A stretch of 64,000 nucleotides of DNA from Maniola hyperantus (Eukaryota > Arthropoda > Insecta > Lepidoptera > Nymphalidae): NCBI RefSeq assembly GCF_902806685.2, contig NC_048560.1:7034212-7098211 (forward strand). Reading direction: 5' to 3'. This document shows, one piece after another, positions 10,316-20,884 of this stretch. Under the pieces are notes generated by a model. The model saw only the letters and a list, made by a program, of their open reading frames with translations, had not been told where the DNA came from and did no database searches. A program made the position numbers and the translations under genes. Numbering within the stretch: the stretch's first letter is position 1; each line of letters starts with the position of its first letter.

Positions 10316-10496
10316 ATTCTAAATAATATCTGTCCCGGCCGTACTCACGTGTTTAGTCGACGCTAGCCCGACTAGTTTCAAACCCGGGCGTGCGCGAACG
10401 GACTCCCTTGAAATAGGGCCCCGGATGGGTTCGAAACTAGTCGGGCCAGCGTCGACTAAACACGTGAGTACGGCCGGGACAGATATTATTTAGAAT
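10316..10496. mobile_element. Near-perfect 181-bp palindrome (FB-P)
   Basis: Left arm ATTCTAAATAATATCTG then CCCGGCCGTACTCACGTG and right arm CACGTGAGTACGGCCGGG mirror for about 64 bp each side, around a GC-rich centre. A half copy is at 53816-53893. Confidence 0.9.
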
Positions 10497-10766
10497 GGAA
10501 ATCACTCACGGTAGTTTAAACGCTAAAATAATAATATAATGGTGATAAAATTAATTTCGTAAACATAAAACTAAAGTTAAACAGTTAATTAATTGACTGG
10601 GCCTCAGTGGGCGGATTAATAAATAAATTATTATAAAAGCAGGTTAAGGTCGACATTACTTAAAAATAATTAGGTAAATAGATAGCTAACATTAATCATG
10701 AAATATGATCCCTGAACATATTCATTTGGACAAAAACCACATTGTAAATGATAAACTAACGCCCCC
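10497..10766. other. Unassigned AT-rich sequence
   Basis: No feature recognised. Confidence 0.4.
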
Positions 10767-10903
10767 TTTTTGAACAACTCATAGTTTCAGGCAGCCATTC
10801 TAACTCTGTGTCAAATGTCATGTAAAAAGTACGATTTTCTCCTTATTTTAAAGGTGTTACTTTTGACATGACATGAGAATTTAAAATATGCATTATAGGT
10901 AGT
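10767..10903. mobile_element. FB-U foldback MITE, worn copy
   Basis: GTCAAATGTCATGTAAAAAG, TACGATTTTCTCCTTATT and TTTTGACATGACATGAGAAT keep the FB-U order. Confidence 0.55.
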
Positions 10904-11370
10904 ATATAATTATATTATCAGTATTTAAATCATAAAATATCAAATAACGTCCTAACTAACCTACCTACCCAACCATTTTAAGAACTTGACTCATTTGTTA
11001 CGAGTTCGGTTGGATTGTGTAACTAATTTTAATCTGTAATGTCAAGACGCCATCTTTCAAATACCCCAATTTCCGGTGACACACACTTTAATGAATAATA
11101 TAGGTACAGGGTGTTATTTTTGGGAGCCGTGAGCCGACAGTGAGGGGCGAAAATTAACTATAGTGTTTGGTATACTTTAACTTTTCTTAGTTTATTTCAA
11201 AGCCAAGTTATTATATAAGCTAGTTAAAAATTATTTTAAGATTAGAGGGTAAGATTTTGGTGATTTTTTGTTTATTGTTTACCTTACAAAAAAAAAAAAA
11301 GTCTTGCTGAAATGCGTCAAAAGTAGAATTTTTTGACGATTCAAAAGCACTTGTAAACGTTTAAACTTCT
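10904..11370. other. Unassigned sequence
   Basis: No ORF or clear repeat. Includes an A-run at about 11287-11300. Confidence 0.45.
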
Positions 11371-11735
11371 TTTACGATATAGGCGCCCACTAAGAAAGAT
11401 TTTTTGGAAATTCCATCCCTAAGGGGATTAAAATATATGTGGGATAAAAGTTTGTATGAAAATCCGACTCACTTATCAAGATAAAATAACGCTATAAAAG
11501 TGGTATTTGGTTTTTTTTTATTCAGAGCTTTTCTTTAAAAATGAAGATACTATGCGTTTTTCAGGGCTTATAGAAATTACACCCACAACGGGGTTAAATA
11601 GGGGATGAAAGTTTGTATGAAAGCTGGCCATTTTTTAAGTTACCTATCTACGAAAATTGTATTTGGACTTTCGGGAAAAAAGAGCGGCACGTGTATCAGG
11701 ATTTTTGGAAATTCTACCCCCTTTACCGATTCTCA
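11371..11735 (+). mobile_element. Long HelA-related sequence
   Basis: CACTAAGAAAGATTTTTTGG and CATCCCTAAGGGGATTAAAA resemble the HelA middle, followed by GGGGATGAAAGTTTGTATG, seen again near 33955. Neither terminus is clear. Confidence 0.5.
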
Positions 11736-11750
11736 AAATTAATCTACTAA

Positions 11751-11957
11751 TCCATACTAATATTATAAAATCGAAAGTGTGTGTTTCTGTCTGCTAGCTT
11801 TTCACGGCCCAACAGTTTAACCGATTTTGATGAAATTTGGTAAAGAGTTACGGAGAGGGAAGGATATAGGCTACTTTTTATTCCCGAAAATTTAAGAGTT
11901 CCCACAGGAATTTTAAAAAACGAAATCTACGCGGACGAAGTTGCGGGCACCGTCCAG
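11751..11957 (+). mobile_element. HelB2, full length
   Basis: TCCATACTAATATTATAAAA to CGGACGAAGTTGCGGGCAC and CCAG, T following. Confidence 0.85.
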
Positions 11958-12166
11958 TATAATATTTGGATCCACGAATAACATCCTGTATATCTACCTA
12001 CTTAACTGAGATGTACAAGATTATTATTGAATTTATTAACTTTGATTTGTGTTTTTTTTGTTTATTGAATAATTAACAGGTCATTCTCATGTTAAACTCG
12101 TAAATATTGTTCTTGACTGACTGACTGTCTGACGTAGAAACTTGCATTGAAAATTTAAATTACGAA

Positions 12167-12385
12167 CTAGCTTATGCTCGCGACTTCGTCCGCGTGGTCT
12201 ACATACATTTGAACCCCCTATTTCACGCCATTAGGGGTTGAATTTTAAAAAATCCTTTCTTAGCGGATGCCTACGTCGTAATAGCTATCTGCATGCTAAA
12301 TTTCAGCCTGATCCGTCCAGTAGTTTGAGCTGTGCGTTGATAGATCAGTCAGTCAGTCACCTAATCCTTTAATTTATATATATAT
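12167..12385 (-). mobile_element. HelA, full length
   Basis: CTAGCTTATGCTCGCGACTT to AGTCACCTAATCCTTTAATT and TATATATAT. Confidence 0.85.
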
Positions 12386-12661
12386 TATAATTTATTTATA
12401 ATAGTATATTAAGATTGTTTGGAAGCGTAGGCGGCGACGTCGCCATGGCGTCCCAATGTGTTAGCACTCTAAGGTTACATTTATCGATTCTGTAGTATAT
12501 TTATGGGGATTTTTACAGGTAGGGAGCTAATTGATCGAGGCAGCCGTGATAGAAGCCCTACAAGTTGTATAAGACTATCGCACCGGAAAGGAGAAGCTGT
12601 ACTACGGTTCACAACCTTCGTGGTCTTTTTACCTATATTCCCTTCAATGGCGTTGGAAATA
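12386..12661. other. Unassigned sequence
   Basis: Contains AGGCGGCGACGTCGCCATGG, partly palindromic. No repeat family recognised. Confidence 0.4.
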
Positions 12662-12757
12662 TAAAAACCGACCAAGTGCGAGTCAGACTGGCGCACCGAG
12701 GGTTCCTTATTACAGTCGTATTTATTCGACATTTTGCACGATATTTTTTTTTTTTTT
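12662..12757 (+). repeat. RepP, truncated
   Basis: AAAAACCGACCAAGTGCGAG to TTTTGCACGATATTTTTT, ending in a long T run. Confidence 0.75.
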
Positions 12758-12823
12758 TTTTAATTATCAACATAGAGAATGTTTAACAAGTCCGCTTTAG
12801 ACAAACAAAAAAAAAACGTCAGG

Positions 12824-12980
12824 GTCCCAAGGTGCTGGAATGGCGACCCCCCCCCCCCCCCCCACTAGATGGACGGACGGACGGTCGCAGGGAGCCGCCG
12901 GATTCAGGCGGCGCAAGACCGTGGCGAGTGGAATTCCCTACAAGAGACCTATGTCCAGCAATGGACGTCTATTGGTTGAT
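12824..12980 (+). mobile_element. RTE-1 LINE 3' end with a C17 tract
   Basis: GTCCCAAGGTGCTGGAATGG leads into 17 consecutive C (12847-12863), then CACTAGATGGACGGACGG, GTCGCAGGGAGCCGCC and the usual end. The C tract replaces about 30 bp of coding sequence, so the copy is dead. Confidence 0.85.
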
Positions 12981-13112
12981 GAAATGAAATGAAATGAAAT
13001 GAAATGAAATGAAATGAAATGAAAATCTTTTTTATTCGTATAAACTTTTACAAGTGCTTACGAATAGTCGGATGCATCTACCACTGGTTCGGAATGCCTT
13101 TCATTGATGATT
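12981..13112 (-). mobile_element. LINE 3' end with an (ATTTC)n tail
   Basis: The GAAAT array at 12979-13023 is the minus-strand tail of a LINE whose 3' UTR reads CAAGTGCTTACGAATAGTCG and CCACTGGTTCGGAATGCC on the plus strand. Same family as 14921, 27239, 57981 and 60481. Confidence 0.7.
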
Positions 13113-13499
13113 AAGATGATGATGAATGAAGAAGAAGCTTACAAAAATGTTGGCAATATTAGGTAGGTAGGCAATCTCTCTCTCTCTCTCTCCGGTCGTT
13201 CCTTCATTGCTGAAGATCGTGGTCCTGGCAACCTGCCCTCGAATGGATTATCCGTTTCCATCGGCTTCTGTCGGTAGCCATTTTCGCAATGGTTTAGTTA
13301 TCATTAGTTTATGATTCCGTGGCGTCGCCCGGTTCAGGGTACCAGCTGAAAGTCAGCGCCGTATGTTCTCGTGCAACAAGGCATACAGCATAATGCTGAG
13401 CTGGGACCCTTTTTTCGGGTTGTGCCACACAATATGACAGTTTGTTCCGGTGCTTCTTTTGCTTGTTCTCAGGTGAAGAAGCGCCGGAATAACCAGCTC
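13113..13499. other. Unassigned, with a (CT)n microsatellite
   Basis: (CT)9 at about 13175-13192, followed by CGGTCGTTCCTTCATTGCTG and CAGCATAATGCTGAGCTGGG, which read like decayed LINE 3' UTR. No ORF supported. Confidence 0.4.
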
Positions 13500-14010
13500 T
13501 TAGCTTTAAGTTGTAATGTGTGGCACAATTGCATAAATAAACGTCTTTTCATTATATATCTATGAAAAACCATTTTGTTTGTTGCTAATATTAAAAATAT
13601 GTTTACAGAACTTAACAAAAGACAAAAACATAAATTAAAATTCCCATCACATAAAACCGCTCTCATCAATAATAGTTTTAACGTTATGGCAGTAAAAATT
13701 GTTAACAAACTACCTTTGGAAATAAGAGAACTTGTAAATATAAATAAAATAGAAAGCCTTAAAAAGAAGTTATTCGAATATTTAATTAAAAACATTTTTT
13801 ATAGTGTTGACGAATATCTAAGATGACATTTTTTCCTTTAGTGTGTATTTGGTTACCTTTTGACATATTTTGTATTAAGTACTATCTTGTTTTTTTATTC
13901 TTTTGTGACTAAGTATTAAATTTGGCAAATTTTATCAAAACTATGTACACGTCAGGTTATGTGTCAAACCTTTTTTGCAAATAAAGATATATGTTATGTT
14001 ATGTTATGTT
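13500..14010 (+). pseudogene. LINE reverse transcriptase C-terminal remnant
   Basis: The frame from about 13575 gives HKLKFPSHKTALINNSFNVM, AVKIVNKLPLEIREL and LFEYLIKNIFYSVDEYL, the usual last residues of a Jockey/CR1-type RT. A frameshift near 13565 separates an upstream piece (RLFIIYIYE). The 3' UTR ends in (ATGTT)n at about 13991-14010. Truncated and inactive. Confidence 0.75.
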
Positions 14011-14022
14011 TGTTAGGAATAT

Positions 14023-14134
14023 CATATTGCATGCTAATAGGCAGAATTTGGCTGTACCTTTTTGTTTTGTAACATCTCCACTGTTTACCCAGATTCGCAA
14101 TAAAGAAATTTTAATTTGAATTTGAATTTGAATT
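14023..14134 (+). mobile_element. Retroelement 3' end with a (TTTGAAT)n tail
   Basis: TTGCATGCTAATAGGCAGAA, TTTTGTTTTGTAACATCTCC and a TTTGAATTTGAATTTG tail indicate a SINE or LINE 3' end. Family not determined. Confidence 0.5.
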
Positions 14135-14174
<40 letters not shown>

Positions 14175-14176
14175 TC
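14133..14176. repeat. (CTTT)n microsatellite
   Basis: Eleven uninterrupted tetranucleotide units directly after the retroelement tail. Confidence 0.95.
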
Positions 14177-14448
14177 AATGTGATAAAATCCACACCGGCT
14201 GGACTCCTTTAGCTGGTCGGACCACATAGTTGGTAGGTGGTCGGTAGGTATCGTACCAAATAAACAGCGAACACGTGTGACCTCGCAATGGCTATGGATA
14301 AAGAGAGTCACTCGAAGGTCACGAATTATGGAAAATACGGTAAACATATTGACATTCCTATAAATAAATATTTAGGCATAACAAGAAAGCCCGGGGGCAC
14401 CGGGAGAGCGCCTACGTAGTATATACTTAGCTAGTTACTATGAATCAT
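14177..14448. other. Unassigned sequence
   Basis: No confident assignment. The minus ORFs reaching back into the tetranucleotide array are artefacts of the repeat. Confidence 0.4.
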
Positions 14449-14585
14449 CATCATCATGATCAACCCATCGCCGGCTCCCAATCCGCACATGGCCAGCGTG
14501 GTAGACTATGGCCAAAACCCTTATTACTCTGAGAGGAGACCCGTGCTCTGTAGTGAGCCGGTGATGGGTTGATCATGATGATAGA
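14449..14585. mobile_element. SINE1 3' ends in inverted arrangement
   Basis: A short minus piece (ATGATCAACCCATCGCCGGC) is followed by a longer plus piece ending GTGATGGGTTGATCATGATG, so the ends form a hairpin. Confidence 0.75.
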
Positions 14586-14920
14586 TGAGAAAACTTAAAA
14601 ATTGAATGTTCCTATTTCAAATCCGACCCGCCTTCCGTCCCGTTTTTATCGTTCTACCTACCCTCCTCATAATTATTTAAAAAACATTTTTAAGTTTTTA
14701 CACGACTGCCCAAAAAAATGGAGTGTAATGTTTTCAAGGTTCATGTATGTATGTATGTGAGTTCCTTATTCCACCATATCTTCTAAATATCTCCCTTAAC
14801 AGATCTGGATGTATCGGGTATCGTTAGGTAGGTACCTAGGTTCATGTAAGAATTCTAACTATTCTAAAGAAATATTAGTGTGCAATGTGCATACCTACAT
14901 AATAAATTGTATTTTTTTTA
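14586..14920. other. Unassigned, repeat-like
   Basis: AAGTTTTTACACGACTGCCC and GGTTCATGTATGTATGTATG look like a dispersed lepidopteran repeat, but no second copy lies in the window. Confidence 0.35.
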
Positions 14921-15010
14921 AAGAGCAACCGTCGAGTTTCTTGCTAGTTCTCCGTACGCATTCCGAACTAGTGGTTGTATATTGACTTTTATTTGAATAA
15001 ATATCTTTCT
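14921..15010 (+). mobile_element. LINE 3' end (YLND-type family)
   Basis: GAGCAACCGTCGAGTTTCTTG, CATTCCGAACTAGTGG and TTTGAATAAATA are the plus-strand counterpart of the minus copy at 27239. Confidence 0.65.
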
Positions 15011-15026
15011 ATAATATATTCGCCCT

Positions 15027-15221
15027 ATGGTCGCGATTTCGTCCGCGTGGACTACACAAATTTCACCCCCTTAGGGTGTTGAATTTTCAAAAATCCTTTC
15101 TTAGCGGATGCCTACGTTATAATAGCTATCTGCATGCCAATTTTCAGCCCGATCCGTCCCGTAGTTTGAGCTTGATAGATCAGTAAGCCAGTCAGTCAGT
15201 AACCTTTTCCTTTTATATAAA
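15027..15221 (-). mobile_element. HelA, worn
   Basis: TGGTCGCGATTTCGTCCGCG to CCTTTTCCTTTTATATAAAT. Lacks a clean CTAG end. Confidence 0.8.
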
Positions 15222-15223
15222 TC

Positions 15224-15400
15224 TTTCAAAGTCAAATGATTTATTCAAAATAGGTAATAAATTACTCTTTTTGATAGTCAGATGTTGGATTTGTATAGTG
15301 GTGATAATTATTACGCAAACTTAAAACTAAAGCTACGAGGGTTCCTAACGCGCCCAGGTCTGAGAAGAGCCCACAACAAACAAATTTCCGTTATATATAC
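15224..15400 (-). mobile_element. LINE 3'-end fragment (as 5441)
   Basis: GTCAAATGATTTATTCAAAA and GAGAAGAGCCCACAACAAAC match the flanks of SINE2 at 5441-5745. Confidence 0.6.
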
Positions 15401-15414
15401 CTATTCTAAACAAG

Positions 15415-15560
15415 CCTTATATTCCCCTTGTCCCCCTTTTCCCTCCATTCAAGCGTTAAGCATGTTTGGAGTAAATACGACATTAATTCGACGGATTAGA
15501 ACCTAATACCTTTCAGATTTACGTCTACCCACCCAAATCTTTAAGCTATTGAGGGTAGAC
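15415..15560 (-). mobile_element. SINE2 relic
   Basis: Highly diverged, but the order TATTCCCC, AAGCGTTAAGC, GGAGTAAATACGAC and AAGCTATTGAGG follows minus SINE2. Confidence 0.5.
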
Positions 15561-15605
15561 CTATATTACTACTCATCTATATCCATACTCCATACTATAC
15601 TGTTA

Positions 15606-15832
15606 CTAGCTGATGCCTGCGACTTCGTCCGCGTGGACTAAGTTTTTTAAAAATCCCGTGGGAGCTCTTTGATTTTTCCGGGACAAAAACCCTATAGCCT
15701 ATGTCACTCTCCAGGTCTTTATCTATACCTTTGCCAAAAATCACGTCAATCCGTTACACCGTTGCGACGTGATTGAAGGACAAACCAACAAACAAACACA
15801 CTTTCGCATTTATAATAAGGGTACTGAAGTAC
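15606..15832 (-). mobile_element. HelB1, full length
   Basis: CTAGCTGATGCCTGCGACTT through AAATCCCGTGGGAGCTCTTT and CGACGTGATTGAAGGACAAA to CACACTTTCGCATTTATAAT. Confidence 0.9.
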
Positions 15833-15843
15833 TGATTATTATA

Positions 15844-16060
15844 TCCCATACTAATATTATAAATGCGAAAGTGTGTCTGTCTATCTGCTAGCTTTTCACG
15901 ACCCAACCGTCCAACACATTTTGATGAAATTTGGTACAGAGTTAGCTTACATCCCGGGGACGGGCATAGGCTACTTTTAATCCCGGAAAATTGAAGAGTT
16001 CCCGGGGGATTTAAAAAAACTTACACCTATCCACGCGGACGAGTCGCGGGTATCATACTA
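15844..16060 (+). mobile_element. HelB2, full length
   Basis: A|TCCCATACTAATATTATAA to CGGACGAGTCGCGGGTATC. The last bases are CTAT instead of CTAG. Confidence 0.85.
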
Positions 16061-16064
16061 TTAT

Positions 16065-16262
16065 AGTAATATTATAAAATGTGTAAGTGTGTTTGTTGGT
16101 TTATTGTTTGTCCTTCAATCACGTCGTAACAGAGCAACGGATCGCCGTGTTTTTTTGCTTTTTTTAGTCAAGGACCTGTGTGAAATAAGCTACTTTTTAT
16201 CCCGGAAAATAAAAAGTTTTAAAAACCCAAATTCTCACGGACGAAGTCGCGAGCATCAGTTA
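16065..16262 (+). mobile_element. HelB1
   Basis: AGTAATATTATAAAATGTG, CAATCACGTCGTAACAGAGC, GGACGAAGTCGCGAGCATC and a TTAG end. Confidence 0.8.
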
Positions 16263-16885
16263 GTCACTAAATAAATAAAGAAATTATGTTGTAGATTTCT
16301 ACACATCAACCTGAAAGTAGGTAATTCTAGTTTTTTGGACTTGAAATTCTATGAGGATTCCGCTATAAAAATCGATTCAATTAGAATTCAACGCGTTTGA
16401 CGCGTTCGTCTAATTTTCCAAACCAGATTTCTCGCAACGTCTATCATAATACCTATTATTATTGTTGCGTATGGAATTAGCTCACTTTATGGTAATGTTT
16501 TTTAATATAAAAATTAAAGCTTTTAAGTCTCAAGTCAATTCCATAGCTAGGTAGGTATGTTCAAAACTTCAAAAACACTTATTCAATCCACACGTCGTCG
16601 ACAGAAACCTAACATTATAATAAATGCCACTTTTGATAGATACTAATTAAAATACAGGTTAATAAACCGACTTAAGCACCTATACATAAAAAAAACTCAT
16701 CTAGAAATGTCATGATTGAGAAAAAAAAACATACTCCCACGGTCGAAACTGGTCCCTCCGGATGTCCAAGATACAAGAAACCAGAACCAAAAAACCGGTC
16801 AAACTAAAAACTCGTTCATTGATAATTTTGTTTCACATACACTTCATTTCATTCACTAGCCACTGGCACTGTAATCCTGATTCGA
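16263..16885. other. Unassigned, probably single-copy
   Basis: No family recognised over about 620 bp. One of the cleaner non-repeat stretches. Confidence 0.45.
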
Positions 16886-17175
16886 AGTTCGAACTCGCGG
16901 TTTTTGGTGGTATTTTGTTTGAGCCACAGGTGTGACTCCGCGGCGCGTAAATACGTCCGAACGCGACGGAGGTTCGGGACCCAATGCCGCTGTTTGGGGG
17001 TGGGGTGCGCGCGGGGGACTGAAGGGGTAACACGAGGGGGGGGCGGGGAGGTTGATCAGTACAGGCTTCAGCCCTGGGAGCCTGCGTATATCTCATTCGC
17101 GCGTAGCATCTTGCGTGATGCGTTGAACGATTCGATTCGATTTTCAAATGGAATGGAAATGAATGCGTAATTTTC
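16886..17175. promoter_or_regulatory. GC-rich island, function unknown
   Basis: It stands out from AT-rich surroundings: CTCCGCGGCGCGTAAATACG, GTGCGCGCGGGGGACTG and G-runs. No inverted ends and no match elsewhere in the window. ORFs on both strands (88 and 114 codons) mirror each other, as expected of a GC-rich block. It could be a first exon or promoter CpG island, or a unique repeat. Confidence 0.3.
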
Positions 17176-17830
17176 AAGCGCTTTTCTCGTATTTAGAATA
17201 TTCTCGGGAATCTTTTAGATCTATTGATTACTTGATTTTAATGAATTGGGTTAAGAATGAGGATTTTAGAGATTTCTTGTACGCAATCTGTATATAAATA
17301 ATAAAAAGAGAAAATGATTGACTTTATCAGCGAACACAATATATTATTGTAGGATTTCTTCTGAAAATCCTTTCTTTCAGGTCTTTCATAAAGGTATTTT
17401 AGTGCGTAGATAAAAGAAGGATTTAGGTTACTTTTTATATTGGTTAAGAATAAAAGGATAGTAATGAAAATTACTTAAGTCAACTAATAAATAAACTCAA
17501 AATCTAAATTAAAACTAAAAATTACGTTTACTTTTTGAGTAATTTGTCACAAATTATTAGGTGCTTCCTTTAAAAAAAATTATAGATTTCTAAGAAATAA
17601 TTTTGCTCTAATTTCAGTAGCCTTCCTGAAATTGAAGGTGAAAATTTCCATGACACCATTTTGAGGTATGTTTTGAATTTTACAGTAGGTAGGTACCTTC
17701 CAGAGTTTCATTATTTTATACACTGAAAGGGGTGCCAATATCTTTAAAAATACTGTCCCCTTTTTTTGAAAAATTCTACACGTCAAAAATCTATGAAAAA
17801 TTTAGGGAAATCCAATTTTTAGTAGAACAT
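17176..17830. other. Unassigned AT-rich sequence
   Basis: Nothing recognised over about 650 bp. Confidence 0.45.
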
Positions 17831-17831
17831 T

Positions 17832-17992
17832 GGGGCTAATTCCTTTGTACACAATCTCTAAACTAAACTAAAATGGCACGTCTAAATCTATTGCTATCCC
17901 TTTCATAATGTTGCTTGCGGAAAAGGATAGCACTGAATTTAGACCTGTTAATTTAGTTTAGTTTAGAGATTCTGTACAAGAGAATCGGCCCC
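17832..17992. mobile_element. MITE-X, copy 2
   Basis: GGGGCTAATTCCTTTGTACA to TGTACAAGAGAATCGGCCCC, with the same AGTTTAGTTTAGAGATT inner arm as 9501-9661. Confidence 0.85.
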
Positions 17993-18030
17993 ATGGATTC
18001 AATTCAATAATTAGGATAATTTATTTATTA

Positions 18031-18324
18031 GCTATGATAGCCTAGTGGTTAGGTTAGGAGTAGGACGTCCACCTCCTAATCGGAGGTCGGGGGTTCGATC
18101 CCGAACACTCACCTCTAACTTTTTTGAGCTATGTGCGTTTTAAGTAATTAAATATCACTTGCTTTATGCCTGAGAGTTCTCCATAATATTCTCAAGGTGT
18201 GTGAAGTCTGCCAATCCGCACTTGGCCAGCGTAGTAGACTATGGCCAATATCCTTTTCGCTCTGAGAGGAGACCCGTGCTCTGTAGTGCGCCGACGCGGG
18301 CGATGGGTTGATCATAATGATGAT
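18031..18324 (+). mobile_element. SINE1, nearly complete
   Basis: TGATAGCCTAGTGGTTAGG A box (with a short insertion after it), GGGTTCGATCCC B box, and GGGCGATGGGTTGATCATAA end. Part of the middle is deleted. Confidence 0.9.
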
Positions 18325-18780
18325 TTTAATAGATGAATACGGTATTTGACAACTAGTCAAATGAGAATTTTTTTATCAAACGTCAAAACGCGCTTAGTAG
18401 GTATGCGAGACTGGAATGTGACGTCACGTCGTAATGACGTATTTTTTAAGTTTTATGATTAATTAGAATTTTAAAATGAATATTCCATAAGATAGTAAAT
18501 TAGTACCCTGTTCTATATCGAAATCTAAATTTATCGTCAAATCGTTTCTAAGCTCGAAAACGCCACTGAAACTGATAACCACTACCAACACCTGTGCACC
18601 AATCAGAAAACACACAAAAATCACTAGAAAGTACACAAAAACACATAACATTTGAACAAGTTATTCAAAAATCGCCTCTAGGTACTCAGAAATAAGGTTA
18701 CTCCAGATTTCATAAGGTGCTGGGATGATTTTGTTATAATTTAAAACTCGTATTATAGTGCAAGAGCTGGGCATTAAAAT
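18325..18780. other. Unassigned sequence
   Basis: No gene recognised. Includes GTGACGTCACGTCGTAATGA near 18418. Confidence 0.45.
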
Positions 18781-19110
18781 TAAATAAATAAATAAAATAA
18801 AAAAGCCTTTATTAAGTATCTAATACGTTAATTTCAATTACACAATTATAAATAAATAAAACGTTTATTTTTCAATCATCTAGTTACACACATACATGGA
18901 TTTGATCTTGAACCAATTTGCGTGCTTGTTGACATAAGCATATTATACAATATTAAAAATGGTACAAGATCAAGAACTGGCTATCCTAGCTAGATTTTTA
19001 GATCTGTGTTAAGGATAGCCAGCCCTCTCCCTCGGTTAACTAAAAAGTAAATAAAAACATGAGTGCACAAGCACAAATCAGTTATTACAGAAGGTTGCTG
19101 TTCTTTAACC
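18781..19110 (-). mobile_element. Two adjoining LINE 3' ends
   Basis: AAATAAAATAAAAAAGCC and TTTATTAAG match the LINE at 23157. A second start AAATAAATAAAACGTTTATT precedes an AACTGGCTATCCTAGC and GGATAGCCAGCC inverted pair. Coding parts are absent. Confidence 0.5.
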
Positions 19111-19167
19111 TTATATCTCCTATTACAACAATTTATTTATTTTACATCATTTTTGCTATCGCTATAT

Positions 19168-19230
19168 GCTTAGGCTGCATCATCACTTGCTAGCAGATCT
19201 AGTTGCAGTCATGCACTAGTCAATAAATTT
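19168..19230 (+). repeat. Dispersed retroelement end (V)
   Basis: TTAGGCTGCATCATCACTTG and GTTGCAGTCATGCACTAGTC recur at 23862-23945. Confidence 0.6.
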
Positions 19231-19672
19231 AAAAAATCAGTTACGCGATACTGTTATCTAGTTAAACTGAAAATAATTAATCCTTTCGATTACCCGAAGA
19301 ACCTGAATTTACAGTTACTTTTTTTCACAAAATTACAGTTAGTGCCTAACCGCCACGTCATCGTAGCAGCCGTTAAATGACCTATTGCTTACGGCTGATT
19401 AACTTTCTAAATCTAAAGTATCAGATCCCAAATACATAGATATAGATCAGTATCTACCAGTACCTAGTTTGTTTTGTAATTATTTCTAGGCAATTTCATG
19501 TATGACCACGTACGCGCAAATTAAATATCTAATGATTTACAATTAGTAACCTTGTATTATGCCTAAAAACTAAGAATGTGACAGATAGAGATCGTTTCTT
19601 TCATTCTTTGTCTGGACTTTCCTACTCTTAGGTTGGACGCATTATACCTATTAAGGGCTTTCCATCTATTTT
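19231..19672. other. Unassigned sequence
   Basis: No feature recognised over about 440 bp. Confidence 0.4.
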
Positions 19673-19835
19673 CGTCATCATCATGATCAAACCATAGCTG
19701 GCCCACTACAGAGCATGGGTCTCATCTCAGAATTGGCCATATTCTGCACGCTGGCCAAGTGCGGATTGGCAGACTACACACCCCTTTGCGAATATTATGC
19801 GGAACTCTCTGGCATCCACCACTAAGCTATCACAG
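19673..19835 (-). mobile_element. SINE1 with an internal deletion
   Basis: Tail ATCATGATCAAACCATAGC and GGCCAAGTGCGGATTGGC, then a jump to the head CCACTAAGCTATCACAG. Confidence 0.75.
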
Positions 19836-19888
19836 TTTATGTATTCTATCAAAGGTTAATTCTTCCACCATATTGACTAGGTATAGAC

Positions 19889-20272
19889 ACGGTAATGTTA
19901 TCTATACAGTAATGTAACTCGGCCGTATCTTTGAAATAAATACCTACAGCAGCGCGGTACGTAAACATGCGATAGGGCTGCCCGCCTCCGGCATTTTAAT
20001 TACATTTGCTTACTTTGTGTTTAAATATGTACTTGTCATTTGCCTACTTTGTGTTTAAATATGTACTTGTCATATTAAATATGTACTTGAACTTATTTTT
20101 AGTGAAAAAAATCGCGCGGTTACTAAAAAAAAACAAAACACCGTCCGTTCGTCACTGCGGCACAGTCGCGAGTCTGCACCACGAGCGCACCGCGAGATCG
20201 AGGCTCGCAGGTATAGCTCGCTTTTCGCCCGTTTGTATGAAGTTTAAATACTGCATATTATAACATTACCGT
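19889..20272. mobile_element. Non-autonomous DNA transposon with a 9-bp target duplication
   Basis: Inverted ends ACGGTAATGTTAT and ATAACATTACCGT are flanked by identical GGTATAGAC at 19880-19888 and 20273-20281. Inside are two tandem 34-bp units (20004-20037, 20038-20071) and a GC-rich 3' third. A 9-bp duplication suggests a Mutator-like element. The 85-codon ORF inside has no domain that I recognise. Confidence 0.85.
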
Positions 20273-20281
20273 GGTATAGAC

Positions 20282-20884
20282 GAGGGCTCACAAACGAATT
20301 GAGATCGCTCAAGTAGCCTGGTTTACACACATATACACATTTACACATCTATGTTTCTTATTACGAAATATAGAAAAAAGTTTCATAATATCAACAACTT
20401 CAGTTAATTATAAACCTTAACACTTAGACTTAACCTTACATAAAGTTTAATAACGATTGCTAAATATTTATGTATAAGATCTCTTGTCATCGACTGTAAT
20501 TTAAAAATATAGGTAGGTACCTACGATTTTTTTCAAATAGCAACAAAAATATTTATTCTAAATTAAAACCTAACACCTGAGCAATAAAATCTAAACGTTC
20601 GAGTAATTTAAAATAAGCTTTTGGCTGATATTTTTCGACCTTGAGCATTTTATTTCAATGTTCCACCGTCTCTCGGCCTATAAAAATGAAAAAGTAGAAC
20701 GGGTCGTCCGTGAGAACAAAAAATGTTACAAGATGCTACTACCTAACTTTTTTTTTCAAAACACAATTTATCAGTAGTTTTGTATTCTGTTACGTAAACA
20801 TTCCGTGCGGCGTGTGCTTTTTGTGTTTTTCAGGCGTCATGTGCTTTTTTGTGTAAGATTTATTTGCGAGAAAATCTGAGGTTT
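20282..20884. other. Unassigned sequence
   Basis: About 600 bp, AT-rich, no gene. Confidence 0.45.

Noticed and set aside
14111..14347. Lysine-rich ORFs (KERKKERKKE)
   Set aside because: Translation of the (CTTT)n microsatellite.
16833..17177. 114-codon minus and 88-codon plus ORFs
   Set aside because: Overlapping opposite frames of a GC-rich block. Stop codons are rare there for compositional reasons.
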